Source of the DNA: Fennellomyces sp. T-0311 | Lineage: Eukaryota; Mucoromycota; Mucoromycetes; Mucorales; Lichtheimiaceae | Direction of reading: 5' to 3' | Assembly: GCA_025266875.1 (NCBI GenBank) | Contig: JALLLT010000084.1 | Span: 1 to 64,000 of the forward strand | Length of the DNA: 64,000 nucleotides | In this document: positions 11,618 through 22,307 of the stretch, in pieces | How positions within the stretch are numbered: position 1 is the stretch's first letter | Layout of the letters: the number at the start of each line of letters is the position of its first letter | Notes under the pieces: model-generated | Told to the model about the DNA's origin: nothing | The model's database searches: none | Seen by the model: only the letters and a program-made list of their open reading frames with translations | Program-made: the position numbers and the translations under genes

Positions 11618-12476
11618 TGGTAAAGAGGTAAGTGTGGTGTGCAAGAAGAAGTGTAGATGCCCGATCCTTCGATCGCGTTTCTGGCGTGTTTTTATATTCA
11701 TCTTTTCTCTTCAATTACGGCACCGCGTTATAAAATAAAATGTAAATACGAATGTGCGCTTTCTATTAACCAGTTTCCTTGGCTGCATGCCTCTCTCTTT
11801 GGCCTCATCTATTGCTTCCTTGGCCGCATGTATTATGTTCGTAGCAATATTAAACGACCTCGTTTTTTATGATAAAGATTTTCCTGTTTTGGATTTGTGT
11901 CTCCTTATACAGAGCGGCAGTAAAAATAACTTGCTGCATAATATAAAGTTGCATATCTCTCATCCAGAACCGTTCCTGAAAAGAGCGAAATTACATACTG
12001 CCTTGGCGCTCCATGAATGGAAGACTATGTGCAAACGCTCGGTCTTCACATTGGACATTCATTCTCGCCAGCATTAAGTAGATTAGCAACAGTACGCCTT
12101 TTTTACTGCTGGAGCAGAAAATTGCAGTCCCTTTCCTAAATAAACTGGCTTTCCCACTAAACCGTTCACTTCCTTCATGTGCATTGTAAAGACTACTATC
12201 CACTGCACATCTCCCGTATTTAAATTGCCAAACGGCATTGCTGGTTTACTGTTTCGCATGTTCCAAATTAGGCTTAAACGCTTGTATCTTATTTACTTTC
12301 GCTGACACATGACATCGGAATACCATTGCCGTTGTTTATGTTTCATTTTTTCTTGCTGCAAACACCATCTTCCTATATCAAAATCGGGGGCCCCACCAGT
12401 TTCTCACGTACCCCCACTCCAGTTAAAAGAATACGTTGCTTTTAGAAGCGCAGTATTCTTTTACTCCTGCGCAGTG
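11618..12476. other. Right non-coding end of CACTA-1
   Basis: This stretch lies upstream of the transposase ATG and up to the right terminus. It contains AT-rich spacer and, at 12424-12465, two copies of the subterminal motif in opposite orientation. It probably holds the transposase promoter. I see no gene in it. Confidence 0.5.
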
Positions 12477-13457
12477 AACCGCCATCCAGACCGCCACAAT
12501 GACTGCCACGACCACCACCAAGACCGCCATACACCCTCGCCCAAGCCACTTGTGCCTTGCCGCCATTGCGGTAAGCCATGAAAGCATGGCCACTGGTGCG
12601 AGGAGTATAAGGCAAGTATGGCCAAAGGCCAAGTTGCAACCCTGCAACGTCCTGTCTTCCACGCCCGCACTGCTGTGGCTTCTTCGTCCTGTGCTCTGCC
12701 ACCACCTGAAAGTGATAAAGACTACAAGTCCGACGACGATGTTGTCATGGATAAACTACCTTGTAAGTTGCAAGAAAAAATACTGAATGAAATACTCACT
12801 CCAATCACAATAGAAAAGAGGAAACGTCTCATTCTTGTCAACACCGGTGCCAACATTTTGGCAATTTCTAGTTCGTTTGTAAAGAAATTACAAATAAAAA
12901 TACATTTTAGAACTGGAATTATTACTCTTGCTTCACAAGGAATCATTGCCAATAGAATTGGGGTAACCGATGATCTTACCTTTATTCATAATGGTAAAAC
13001 ATACAAACATAGCTTCGAAGTAATGAATTTACCTAAGCGTTATACTGTCAGTATTGGAATGAATCTATTATTCAAAATTGGTATTGGACTTACCAGTTTA
13101 GCTACCTCTTGGATACCTTTGTTACCACTACAAGAAGAAGTAGTAAATGATGAGGCTTTTCAAGCAAATGACTCACCTGCCGCTAGTCTAGAAATTATGG
13201 CTGCCTTTATAGAATCGCTCAATCCATATTTAAAGGCAAATGCTAATATCCCAGTTACTTCATTCTGTACTATTCCTGAATCGGAAATTCACTTGCCCAC
13301 GCCATCTGGTGTTGTATGCTACAAAAAGCAATATGATCTACCAATCAAAATGCGCTCGATAGCAGAAGAACAAATTCAACAGTGGTACAAAGATGGCGTA
13401 ATTGAACCGTTACCTGTGAACAGCAACCAGCGCTGGAACTCGCCACTTATCAGGGTG
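12477..13457 (+). pseudogene. Gypsy-1B gag end, protease and start of RT
   Basis: The frame continues from 6024 across the AAC target. It encodes a His/Asp-rich linker and a zinc knuckle CRHCGKP*KHGHWC, in which the Trp codon has become TGA (12579-12581). The protease follows with its catalytic motif mutated to Asn-Thr-Gly (Asn codon 12840-12842). The RT N-terminus has IPESEIHLPTPSG, LPIKMRSIAEEQIQ and NSPLIRV, and the frame is cut at 13457 by a solo-LTR-like insertion. The protease aspartate and the knuckle tryptophan both changed by G-to-A. Confidence 0.85.
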
Positions 13458-13761
13458 TGATGTAGAAGGATCAATTGGTAACAATAAAGAGTCGCTGAGA
13501 CCGTAAAATAAATCTCTGTTCTGGTTGTCATTTCATATGCTAAACTAGTGCCTTATTTATACTGTTGACTACGGCACATCTTTGGCTGTCCTTCTAGCAT
13601 CTTCTAGTTATTGAAGGTACATTTGTCATCTAGTGATGTTTCACTGAGTGTCGCTCTTCACTCTGATTGTTTCACTTTTATATTTTATCCGATTCTTCTT
13701 TTATCCGAACTTATGTTTATCTGAATTCATCTTTATGCGAATTATCATGTCCGCCACGACA
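13458..13761 (-). mobile_element. Solo-LTR-like insertion (sLTR-2)
   Basis: A 304-bp segment begins TGATGTAGAAGG and ends CCACGACA. It is flanked by CAGGGTG (13451-13457) and CAGGGTT (13762-13768), a 6- to 7-bp direct repeat. TG..CA termini point to an LTR, though the TSD is longer than the usual 5 bp and the exact edge is uncertain by a base or two. On the minus strand there is an AGTATAAATAAGG box. Near the right end a unit like TTTTATCCGAATTC is repeated about four times. Its removal joins PLIRV to PKKDSIGN of the RT. Confidence 0.6.
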
Positions 13762-14727
13762 CAGGGTTCCGAAAAAGGACTCCATAGGTAACCTGACGAG
13801 TTTACACTTTGTACTTGACGTTAGAGAAGTTAATAGAAATCTTCCAGATCTGCGGTATCCTCTTCCTCTGATGAGTACGATATATGATCGTATTGCAGGA
13901 AGCAAAGTGATCTCTGTCTGTGATCTGCATCAAGAATTCACTTGCTGTAAAGTTGCCGAGGCTGATCGTCATAAACTGTCATTCACTTCACCCATGACCG
14001 GCGAAAGATGGTGCTATGTACAAGGATGCTATGGTATAAAGACGCTTCCGAGTCTATACCAATGAACAGTGGCTATTGCGTTGAAAGGTTTTGAAAACTT
14101 TGCTTGTCACTTCATCGACGATCTTGTCATCTTTAGTAAAGACATGGAGGAACACAAACTGCACTGCCAACAAGTTGTTCAACGCTTGACAGAAAGTGGT
14201 TTAATCTTAAATTAAGAGAAATCACACTGGGCACAAACTTGCATCTATCTTCTAGGCTTCCGTTGCACTGGTTCTAGCATTTCCCTAGATCCCCAAAAAG
14301 TAATCAACCTACTAGACATGGAGCCACCGAAAAACGGTAAAGGCGTCATGAGATTCCTAGGCGTTTGTAATTATTTGAGAGACCATATCCCAAACAGGAG
14401 TAGACTTACCGCACCTCTTGATGAGCTCTGATCCGCTGGCTCCTTGGAAAAGCTTTGGTTACCTAAGCACCAGAAAGCCTTTGACGATCTCAAATATGTT
14501 ATTGCTCATGCACCTGCATTACACCCAGTGGATTATACTAAGGAGTTGTATATGGCAGTTGATGCATCCAAAGACAGTATTGGTGCTGCTCTGTACCAAA
14601 AGGACGAAAATGACAAAAAGAGCATTATTAGGTTCATGGCACGTTCCCTAACCAAGTCAGAAAAGAATTATAGTGTCACCCGCCGCGAGTTGACCTCACT
14701 TGTTTTTGGACTAAAGAAATTCCATAA
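13762..14727 (+). pseudogene. Gypsy-1B reverse transcriptase and start of RNase H
   Basis: The RT resumes with PKKDSIGN, then FVLDVREVN, DRIAGSKVISVCDL, and the catalytic loop HFIDDLVIF (about 14108-14134). Nonsense codons follow GIKTLPSLYQ (14063-14065), GLILN (about 14214) and APLDEL (about 14428). The thumb and connection (FLGVCNYLRDHIP) are present. RNase H begins with YMAVDASKDSIGAALYQ and the central SVTRRELTSLVFGLKKFH, where Harb-1 interrupts it. Confidence 0.85.
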
Positions 14728-14943
14728 GAGCATTTCCAATGGTTTACCAAATGCTATTTTGGCAGTCCGAAATGGCAATTTTACGATTCCAACAGTTTGC
14801 TACTTTCCATTTGCCATTTTGTAAAATAGAAATTTATTGTGCTGGCCTTGCTATTTTGGCAAACTGTGCGAACAGATTTTTCAAAATAGAAAACGCGCAG
14901 TAAAATAAACTTTTCTCGTTCCTGAACTTACTCTTCAATCGAA

Positions 14944-15890
14944 ATGGCTAAATCTAAGACCACTACCACCGGAAATGCTTTGAATGGCGAATCTCGCGCA
15001 ACACCTGCAGCTGGACCGGGTTTGCCTTCTGGTCGTACCCGTAAATCGCGTGGCCCTGGTTGGGAAAAGAGCGAAGACGTGTATCTTTGCAAGGCCTGGG
15101 TCCACGTATCCACTGATCCCATTAAGGGTACAGACCAGGATAGCAATACGCTATGGAAGGGTATCTACAACCACTTCCTCCGTTTGGGAGGTTCTGCTGA
15201 GAGACGTACCACCCCCGGAAGCCTCTCCAGTCGCTGGCACAACGTTCAGACGGCTGTTTCCTTGTTTTGTGGAATAATCTCGAATATCGAGAACGCTCGT
15301 GGCGAACCAGTTAGTGGGACACAGCCTTCTGATGATGTGAGTTAATGCTAGACTTTTTATTTTACTTACTAGTACCCATGATTTTCTTTCTGGTATCAAG
15401 ATCGAGAAAGCCTTGGAAAAATACAAGGTTACAGTGAATAGCGAGTTCGCTTTCATGCACTGCTATGAAGTGCTGAAAGGCGAGGAAAAGTTTCGCGTTC
15501 GATATAACAACGTGAAAAATGACGAGCTTCCTGTCCCTGTGGATCGCCCCCAAGGCCGCAAGGCCACTAAAAAGAAGGCGAAAGAAGAAGAGTAAGTTCG
15601 ACGACAGCCGAGAAAAACTCGTCCGCATCGAGGAAAAGCAGCTCGCGTTGAGCGAACAAAGATTCACCCTCCAAGAAGCTATGGAGGAGGCGGAAGTCAT
15701 GAGGACGAGGTTGGACGACTTGGATGAGATCGCCCGTGAGTACTTCATGCTCAGAAGGGTTGAGATTCTGGAAAGGATCAAGGCCAGAAGGGCTGCTGCT
15801 GCTGCTGCTCCTGCTATTGTTGTCCAGGAGACAATTGAAGTAGTAGAAAGTGAAGGAGAAGAAGACGGTGAAGAAGAAGGCGAACAATAA
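14944..15890 (+). pseudogene. Harb-1 Myb/SANT-like DNA-binding protein, frameshifted
   Basis: ATG 14944 begins MAKSKTTTT. Exon 1 (14944-15336) holds a trihelix-like domain (GPGWEKSEDVYLCKAW, LSSRWHNVQTAV). A 64-bp GT-AG intron keeps phase into exon 2 at 15401 (IEKALEKYKV, HCYEVLKGEEKFRVRY). The frame then meets a TAA inside a GAA-rich run (about 15594). The downstream coiled coil (KFDDSREKLVRIEEKQLA ... RREILERIKARR-like) is open in the next frame to 15890. A one-base slip in the purine run explains this. In Harbinger elements the partner protein carries the transposase to the ends and the nucleus. The family resemblance is to the NAM-associated proteins of these elements. Confidence 0.78.
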
Positions 15891-15968
15891 GAATAGACTG
15901 TGTTTTTCGTTTATAATTTACTCGCTGCCATTATTTGCTGGCTCACGCTGTTGTACTGGTTGTTTGCG

Positions 15969-17316
15969 CTAGTGCAGCCATAGATGCTCGACAAGATCAC
16001 GCTTCAACTGATGATGGGTTTGAGCATCCTTAATCGCGGCAAGACGATCATCATAGTGCTGCATGAACTCATCCAACGCATTTCTTTCCCTGCGGATAGT
16101 CAGTGAAGGAGTGTTTCCTAAACACTGCGGTTCTTCAACGTCTTCGTCAGGATGGTCGCGCTGGTCTTCAATGATCATATTGTGCAATATGATGCACGCT
16201 CTCATCACTGATTAAAGATCGTGAAGTTGCCATAATCGTGCTGGATGTCTAATCACAGCGAACCGTGCTTGCAAAATGCCGAAAGCACGTTCAACATCTT
16301 TGCGATGTGCTTCATGCGTTCTGGTGAACAACTATGGAAATGTTAGAATAGCTGGTTTACATATACTAGTAGGGTCTTACGCTCTCTCCCGCGTCAACTG
16401 GATATCTGATGGCATCCATAAGCGTTGCCCATGGCGGGTAAATGCCATCGACCAGGTAGTATCCTTTGGTGTATTCTTTGCCATTGACCGTGAATTTTAC
16501 GTCAGGGGCAACACCAGCTACTTGTTTAGCGAAAAGAGGAGAACGGTGTAGGACATCAAGGTCGTTGAGGGAACCTGGGAGACCAAAGAGTGCATGCCAG
16601 ATCCACGTCTCAGCGTCTGCAACAGCCTCCAAAATAATCGTTGCCGTTTTGGACCTTCCCTGGTAAGTGCCTTTCCATGCTGAGGGACAGTTCTTCCATT
16701 CCCAGTGCATGCAATCCAAAGAACCAAGCATGCCAGGCAAACCGCGCTCCTCAGCCTTTGCAAGCAATCGTTTGATGTCTTCTTCGTTTGGCGAATGCAG
16801 GTATTCATCACCATAGATGCGGCTGATTGCGAGACAGAAGTGCTTGAGGGACTCCAATGCAGTACTTGCTCCAATCCGAACATACTCATCTACTGCATCA
16901 GCAGCGACTCCATAAGCAAGTTGACGGATAGCTGCCGTTACCTTTTGAAGAGGTGACGGACCGGGTTGTCGTGCAGCATCGTACTTCTGAGTGAAGTAGT
17001 CGTCATTTTGCTCCAACTGTTCAACGATCTTGCAAAACAGTCGGCGGCTCATGCGGAACCGAGTACGAAACTGCTTATCCGAGTAAATCGGGGGTTCGGC
17101 AAAGTAGTTCTTGAAAAGGCAGTAATGGCCTGCAATTCGATTGCGCTTGATGACATCGCGGCCAGGAGTCGAACCTTTCCTGCCTTTTTTGTCTTTCAGT
17201 TCTTCATCTTCCTCGAACATTTCCATCACGCGTTTGACCCTGCGATGACGCAGAACTTCTTCTGATGCATCTTCATCGAACATTTGTCGAAGTAATTGAA
17301 CTCTTTTGTTTAACAT
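15969..17316 (-). pseudogene. Harb-1 DDE transposase with one stop
   Basis: ATG 17316 (MLNKRVQLL). Exon 1 is 17316-16381 and exon 2 is 16331-15969, joined in phase by a 49-bp intron. Landmarks are an HTH-like region (FRTRFRMSRRLFCKIVEQL), the first Asp in GSLDCMHWEWKNCP, the second in GLPGSLNDLDVLHRSPLF and the Glu in DVERAFGILQARF. These are the DDE residues of the Harbinger family. A TAA at 16212-16214 replaces a codon in the otherwise conserved WQLHDL-SVMRACIILHN segment, so the last 80 or so residues are lost. Confidence 0.85.
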
Positions 17317-17440
17317 GGTCGCGTCAGCTTAATAAAAGAAAAAATAGCAAACTGTTGAAAAATGGTGTGCTTTTTATGGTCTGGCTACGATAGCGCCTTG
17401 CCAATTTGGCAAAAAATTTAGCAAACCATTGGAAATGCTC

Positions 17441-17717
17441 TAAGTTCATCTGGAGCTGCTCTAACCTAAAAGTCCAATGCGATCACAAAGCTCTCTCCTA
17501 TATTCATACACAAAAGGTTGTTAATGTACTTATGGCAAACTATTGGGACACTCTTATGACCTATGACTTTGAAGTCATCTACTTGCCTGGTATCCAGAAT
17601 ATCCTGGCCAATAATCTGTCGCGTCTCTTCAATAACGATCAGACGCTGAAAGGGGGGTGAAGCTCAGCCATACACATTCCTTAACAAAAGAAAAACACCG
17701 CGTAAGAAATTAGCTCA
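17441..17717 (+). pseudogene. Gypsy-1B RNase H end and connection
   Basis: After the TAA target the frame reads KFIWSCSNLKVQCDHKAL, with the last RNase H Asp in CDHKAL, and then VIYLPGIQNILANNLSRLF, the usual end of a Gypsy RNase H domain. A TGA follows at 17658-17660. The sequence to 17717 is the decayed link to integrase and holds the TTAGCTCA target used by MulA-1. Confidence 0.8.
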
Positions 17718-17829
17718 AGGATAGCCACACGTTTCAGAATTTTTACGGGTGAGCTCCTCCAGATTCAAAATCCGAAAGCGCCATATAGTTTTTTTTCTCG
17801 GCATAAGCCACTCATTCTCGCACTTTACC

Positions 17830-20819
17830 ATGGAAACAATCCGTTACTGTTTGCGTTGCAAGTCATACCGCCCGGTTGAGCTCTTTGTTGGTAGGCGACG
17901 CAACTACAAGACCTGTGTGATATGTCGCGGTCGAACGGGAAATGTAGGACGCGAAATGTCCGAGGTTGCAACCCGGATCGACGATTTGATTGAAGAACTT
18001 CCTGCAGCCGTTGATGGTATTCGTTTAAACTAAAAAAAAGCTTTAAAAAAGCTCATTAAATTTGCTTAGAAGGAGTACAATATATTCACAAAAGTGATGT
18101 TCCTATTGAAGGTCCATTGTTGGAGTTCACCAATGAATACGCGATAGTGAAGTACATTGTTCGTAGCATCAGGGATCGCGATGGGTATAAGTATTATCTC
18201 AGGTCCTTCGGCGATACAGCGTTGTGACACTCTATTTCGTTCCAGTTTATCTGCTGCCAGGATACAACTACGCAGCACCAAGTACCAGATGCTGATCGTA
18301 TGCGCCTGCATCCTCGGATGGAGGCATATGATTGTCATGGAAAGATCTCTGGCCACATTGACAGGCGTAATGGGTATGTTTACGTGAAAATCGAGCATAA
18401 TCTAGCACATCCGCCACCCAGACCTATGCCACATGTTCGTGCGGAAATGCCAGAAGACGTTCGACGTTTTGTTGTGGAGAATGCAGAGCGACCATACAGC
18501 TCGGGATTTGTATCGTCTCATGGTCCATCAGTTTCCTGCTGCACGTCCGATCGTAACCCAACCACAGGTAAGTACCATGGCTCAACATCGATATCAGTAC
18601 GTTGACATTGCAGTAGATATATGCATTATGGCCGCGAACAACTGAGCACCTTTACAGATTCCATGATGATCAAGTTATTTCTGCAATCATTCATATTGAT
18701 AGAGGAATCAATGGAATTCGTAAGGTATCTAAAGACAACCATGTGTGCATAACGGTAGCTGTATATGCGATGATCACTATGCTACACTAATGGTAGATAC
18801 GATATAGTATATATATTTACAGTGAGTAAAATAAACAGATTTTCCATTATTCTGCTGATGGTTTTACTGGTGTTGGATTTGTTATGGAGCTTTTCAATGC
18901 GGCCGCTCTCTCTCCACTAGTACATGAGTTTCATGTCGATTCGACATATAAGACGAATCGAATGGGGTATGAGCTTTTTGATATCGTGGCAAACTTCAAT
19001 AGGTGTGGCTTTCCAATTGCATATATGCTTCTTGGAGCCAGCAACACGCGTGTAACAGAGGCGGTTAGAAGACCTTCGAGAATGGATTATATCCATAGAT
19101 TCTTCTGCTGTCTGCATAACAATGGCTTACGACCAACGTATATGTTTTCAGACAAAGATCGTGGCCAGATCAATGCCATTGAGAGAGTCTTTGGTAGAAG
19201 GTCGTTGCGCCTGTGCCTATGGCACCTCGATCACTCTGTAAGACTAAGACTGAATGCGGATAAACTTAGAGATCCTCATTATGATGTTTACGCTGCACGT
19301 CGTGAGTACCCTTTTGTTTCGACCCAATTCGTACCATATGAGGACCGTACTGGAAAGCTCTGTCCTGATGCATCTATGAGAGAGCAGATCCTGTCTATGA
19401 TACGGAAACACTATCATCTACATCCACGTATCCCTACTCTAGGTGGTACGTCATAAGTGTGATTTATTTAGATGTAAGATCAATTGTTTATATCGAGTGT
19501 AGTTGGCTATCGAAGTGAAGACACCATACGCCAGCATTATGGCTGTGAGATGTACAACTTTTGCGTTCGAAATGACCTTCCTGACGTATGGGTGTATATG
19601 TACAATCGCTGGTACAGTGAAGAATGGTGGTCTCGCTGGGCTCGCAGTGCTCGCCCAGACGACATCCCCATGGCGAAGATGACTATGATGATCGAGGCTC
19701 AATGGAAAGTATTGGAAACCAACTTTCTACGGAAACTCCCTCGGCTAAGACTCGATCTGTTGGTGCACATCATCGTGACACAACAGCTACCCCTCATCAG
19801 AGCAAAATTCGAACTGAAGATTCAGAATCGACGCGAGCCATTGAAGTGGGAACAGAAGTTTGCACACACATGGTCAGCCCATACCCAAGGACTTTTGAGC
19901 GAAGGGGAAGAACGTGCTGATGTAGTGGAGCTTTACTGTCCATCGCTGAGATTTTGGACATGCGGTTGCCCTTCCTTTCTTGCTTGCAAATTTATGCTAT
20001 ACAAACATTTGGTCAGACGCTGCAATGATCATCAGAGGGGAAGATGGAATCGTTTTGCCGCGCTTGAAAATTACGTCGAACGTAAACATACGATTTCGTA
20101 CATAAGAGTTGTTGATGATGTATGTTTGCTTTAACAGAAGGATTATAAGTGCCGTTTCTTATTATAGTTATCATATACAGTAGAGACAGTATCCATTTAG
20201 ACTGATCCAAATTCCTCCACTATGGCAGCCTGGTGATCAAAGACCCAATGATTCTGCACGGCCTCGTTTGATTACAGATATTTATATCCAAGAAGGTACA
20301 CTGATTGAGTAGAACCAGTGTAAGTTCAAGAGTGCTAAACGCGACTCTACATTTGTTTTTGTAGAATCAGACGCCGAGTTGCCTCCTGTGCAAGAAGGTG
20401 CTTCTGACGAAGAAAGCTTGTTGGCTTCTGATGAAGAAGCAGAAGAAGAAGAAGAAGAAGAAGGGCTGGTCACCCACACCAACGTTGAAGAGCCTGCTGC
20501 TGCAGCTGAAAATGCTGATCAGTTAGGCAGCATTAGTGTTGATGGTGACTCGTCGCCGTATACCCATTTGGGTGAAGCTGAAGAACGCTTGCTGCAGGCA
20601 TACCAACAGTATCAACAAGCAGCACAGCAGCTTCAGCAGCATCGCGAGTCGTATCGCCATATACTACCACTCACGCAAAGACAAATATTTGACGATGCAG
20701 TTGAACGTGGCAATACTGATCGATACTTGACAGTTATTCGCCGACATCGTACTAGACGAATTCGCACAAACATGACCCGCAGTGACTATCATCCATACAC
20801 TCGATATTATCCAGTATAG
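17830..20819 (+). pseudogene. MulA-1 transposase (MULE, SWIM-finger type)
   Basis: ATG 17830 (METIRYCLRCKSYRP) opens a small zinc-ribbon-like exon with CX2C pairs. Several short exons follow. Exon two has a TGA where a sister copy has Arg (about 18226) and a frameshift near 18495. The catalytic region at 18884-19445 has EFHVDSTYKTNRMGYELF, then FSDKDRGQINAIERVFG and CLWHL, as in MULE transposases. The next exon (from about 19499) carries a SWIM finger in which one Cys is Tyr (FMLYKH; FMLCKH in MulA-3). A C-terminal exon (about 20365-20819) is acidic and then Gln/Arg-rich and ends HPYTRYYPV. Introns are 50-90 bp. Confidence 0.8.
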
Positions 20820-21240
20820 ACTTACTTCGCTCGCGCTTTTCTTGTTTTAATTTTTCTTCGCTTTACTTCTCCCTTTATTTTTTCTATTTGTATTTCTCCT
20901 TTCTTCATTTTCTTTTCCATTTTTTATTTACAACTTTTTCTCTATAGACTTGTTGAACATCAATCGTTCTTACCTTCCATGATACTTCTTTATTGACGTT
21001 CACAGTATGAAAATCATCTTTTAAACTTTGGTAAAAGGAGGTAAGTTACACTAGACTGCTACTTAAAAATAGGTATATGTCTATTTAAAGCAGTTCTGAT
21101 GTAAGTTAGTAATAACTTGCATTTTTTGAGGTCATAGACTATGTAACCCATAAAATCCCTTATGCACTAAGTCCATCATCTGTAAAACTATTTAAATTGT
21201 GAAGTCACACCCGTAAAATTTGCTTTCAGAATCTGAATCT
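20820..21240. repeat. Pyrimidine-rich 3' region of MulA, repeated inverted at 45275-45725
   Basis: Immediately after the transposase stop the plus strand is T-rich for about 150 bp (long runs of T and C) and then reaches the right TIR. The same sequence occurs on the opposite strand at 45275-45725, so two MulA copies share this end. No gene is seen in it. Confidence 0.7.
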
Positions 21241-21284
21241 GGAGTAGCTCACCCATAAAAATTCTGAAACGCGTAGCCCACGTA

Positions 21285-21594
21285 TTAGCTCACCGTGCAG
21301 TGAAAATCCAGAACGAAATGATGGAACCTCCAGAAGGGGAAAGAAAAGACATCCTCGAAAAAGCTCACCTATTTGGCTACTTTGGTGCTGAAGCCATCGT
21401 AAAGGCAATCCATAGCAATGGACTACATTGGACATCGATAAAGGATGACGCTGTAGAAGTCGTAAAATCCTGCAAAGAATGTCAGAAATTCAATATTGCG
21501 AAGAAAGGGTATCACCTGCTTAAAGCAGTCAGAGCTTATTTACCTGGAGACCATTAGTCAATCGACCTTGCTAGACCGCTGACTACATCAAGCA
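21285..21594 (+). pseudogene. Gypsy-1B integrase N-terminal part
   Basis: The frame reads AHRAVKIQNEMMEPPEGER and then the zinc-binding region HLFGYFGAEAIVKAIHSNG ... CKECQKFNI, an HHCC-like integrase N-terminus. The core begins YLPGDH*SIDLA, in which TAG at 21555-21557 stands for Trp. At 21595 the sequence passes into the terminal repeat of MulB-2. The rest of integrase and the 3' LTR are not found in the window. Confidence 0.82.
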
Positions 21595-21649
21595 GGGTAA
21601 TATGAAAAAAGGTGCCCCTCCAAAAAGGTGCCCCACCTCAGTGTGACCG
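21595..21649. mobile_element. Left terminal repeat of MulB-2
   Basis: GGGTAATATGAAAAAAGG is followed by GTGCCCCTCC and a 16-bp tandem copy. It matches both ends of MulB-1 (22100 and 35113). It is cut after GTGTGACCG by MulA-3. The element resumes at 44387 with GTGTGACGG and the same downstream sequence as MulB-1. Confidence 0.8.
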
Positions 21650-21761
21650 TTCGGCTACGCGTTTCCAAATTTTCACAGATGAAGCCATTGTTAAGTTTCA
21701 TTTTCCGACAGGTCAAATTAAGCTTTTTTGTTGTTGTAAGCCATATATCCTCGCTCTTTAC

Positions 21762-22099
21762 CATGGATTCTCTTTAATACTGCTCCCACTGCAAGGTGTA
21801 TCGTCCTGCCCATGGTTTTACGGCTAGAAATGGACAGTACAGGACGTGTATTACCTGTCGTCATAGACAGTCCAATGTGGCACGCCCAGCTTCGGAATTC
21901 ACGACGACAATGGAAGAAATGATTGAGTTTATCCCAGCACGCACTGATGGTTTGTATTAAATAATCAGAATAAACCGAAACTATACTTAATAAGCTTTTT
22001 TATAGCTGGTGTATCATATGTATACGAGGCTGATGTGTTAATCGAAGGGTTCATGCTGCAACTGACTGACGATCGCGCTCTTCTTCTGCACATCGTTAG
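21762..22099 (+). pseudogene. MulA-3 transposase, N-terminal exons
   Basis: ATG 21762 begins MDSL, then a TAA (21774-21776) where MulA-1 has Arg, then YCSHCKVYRPAHGF and a second CX2C (CITCRH). The exon ends near 21946 and the next runs from about 22006 to 22099 (DVLIEGFMLQLTDDRAL). The frame reaches LLLHIV at the CATCGTTAG target of MulB-1 and continues at 35123 with SQIEACDGY. Confidence 0.78.
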
Positions 22100-22307
22100 G
22101 GGTAACATGAAAAAAGTGCCCCTCCAAAAAGGTGCCCCTCCAAAAAGGTGCCCCTCTCAGTGTGACGGCGTTTTTAGCAAGTAAAAAGGCACCTTTTTCT
22201 AAAATTCGGGTGCACTCTATGAAATTGCACTTTTTTAACGTAAACGTTGTAATTTTTGATAAAATAATACTGTAGCTATACTCTAGGGAAATAATATAAT
22301 ATAATAC

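Larger units (their letters stand above)
6025..12476. mobile_element. CACTA-like DNA transposon CACTA-1
   Basis: The 6,452-bp element starts CACTGGGAAGGGC and its right end reads, on the other strand, CACTGCGCAGGAG. Both are followed by TAAAAGAATAC. The 3-bp TSD is AAC (6022-6024 and 12477-12479). CAC termini and a 3-bp TSD are the CACTA/EnSpm signature. Deleting the element and one AAC restores the Gypsy-1B gag frame. Inside are a plus-strand accessory gene (7247-8730) and a minus-strand transposase (11617-8716), arranged tail to tail. Confidence 0.88.
14728..17440. mobile_element. PIF/Harbinger transposon Harb-1
   Basis: The 2,713-bp element has an 18-bp perfect TIR, GAGCATTTCCAATGGTTT, and a TAA TSD (14725-14727 and 17441-17443). 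TWA is the standard Harbinger target. Removing it restores the RNase H frame of Gypsy-1B (KKFHKFIWSC). It carries the two expected genes, a Myb/SANT-like DNA-binding protein on the plus strand and a DDE transposase on the minus strand, converging with 78 bp between their ends. Confidence 0.92.
17718..21284 (+). mobile_element. Mutator-like element MulA-1
   Basis: The two ends share an inverted repeat of about 45-50 bp with the core CGTTTCAGAATTTTTA, followed by GGGTGAGCT and CTCCAGATTCA. The flanks repeat TTAGCTCA (17710-17717 and 21285-21292), an 8- to 9-bp TSD as expected for MULEs. It inserted between RNase H and integrase of Gypsy-1B. The last 430 bp are almost identical, inverted, to 45275-45725 in MulA-2. 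Confidence 0.82.

Noticed and set aside
6038..12465. CACTA-1 boundaries at TAAAAGAATAC
   Set aside because: No TSD results. Moving outwards to CACTG gives the AAC duplication and the correct gag frame.
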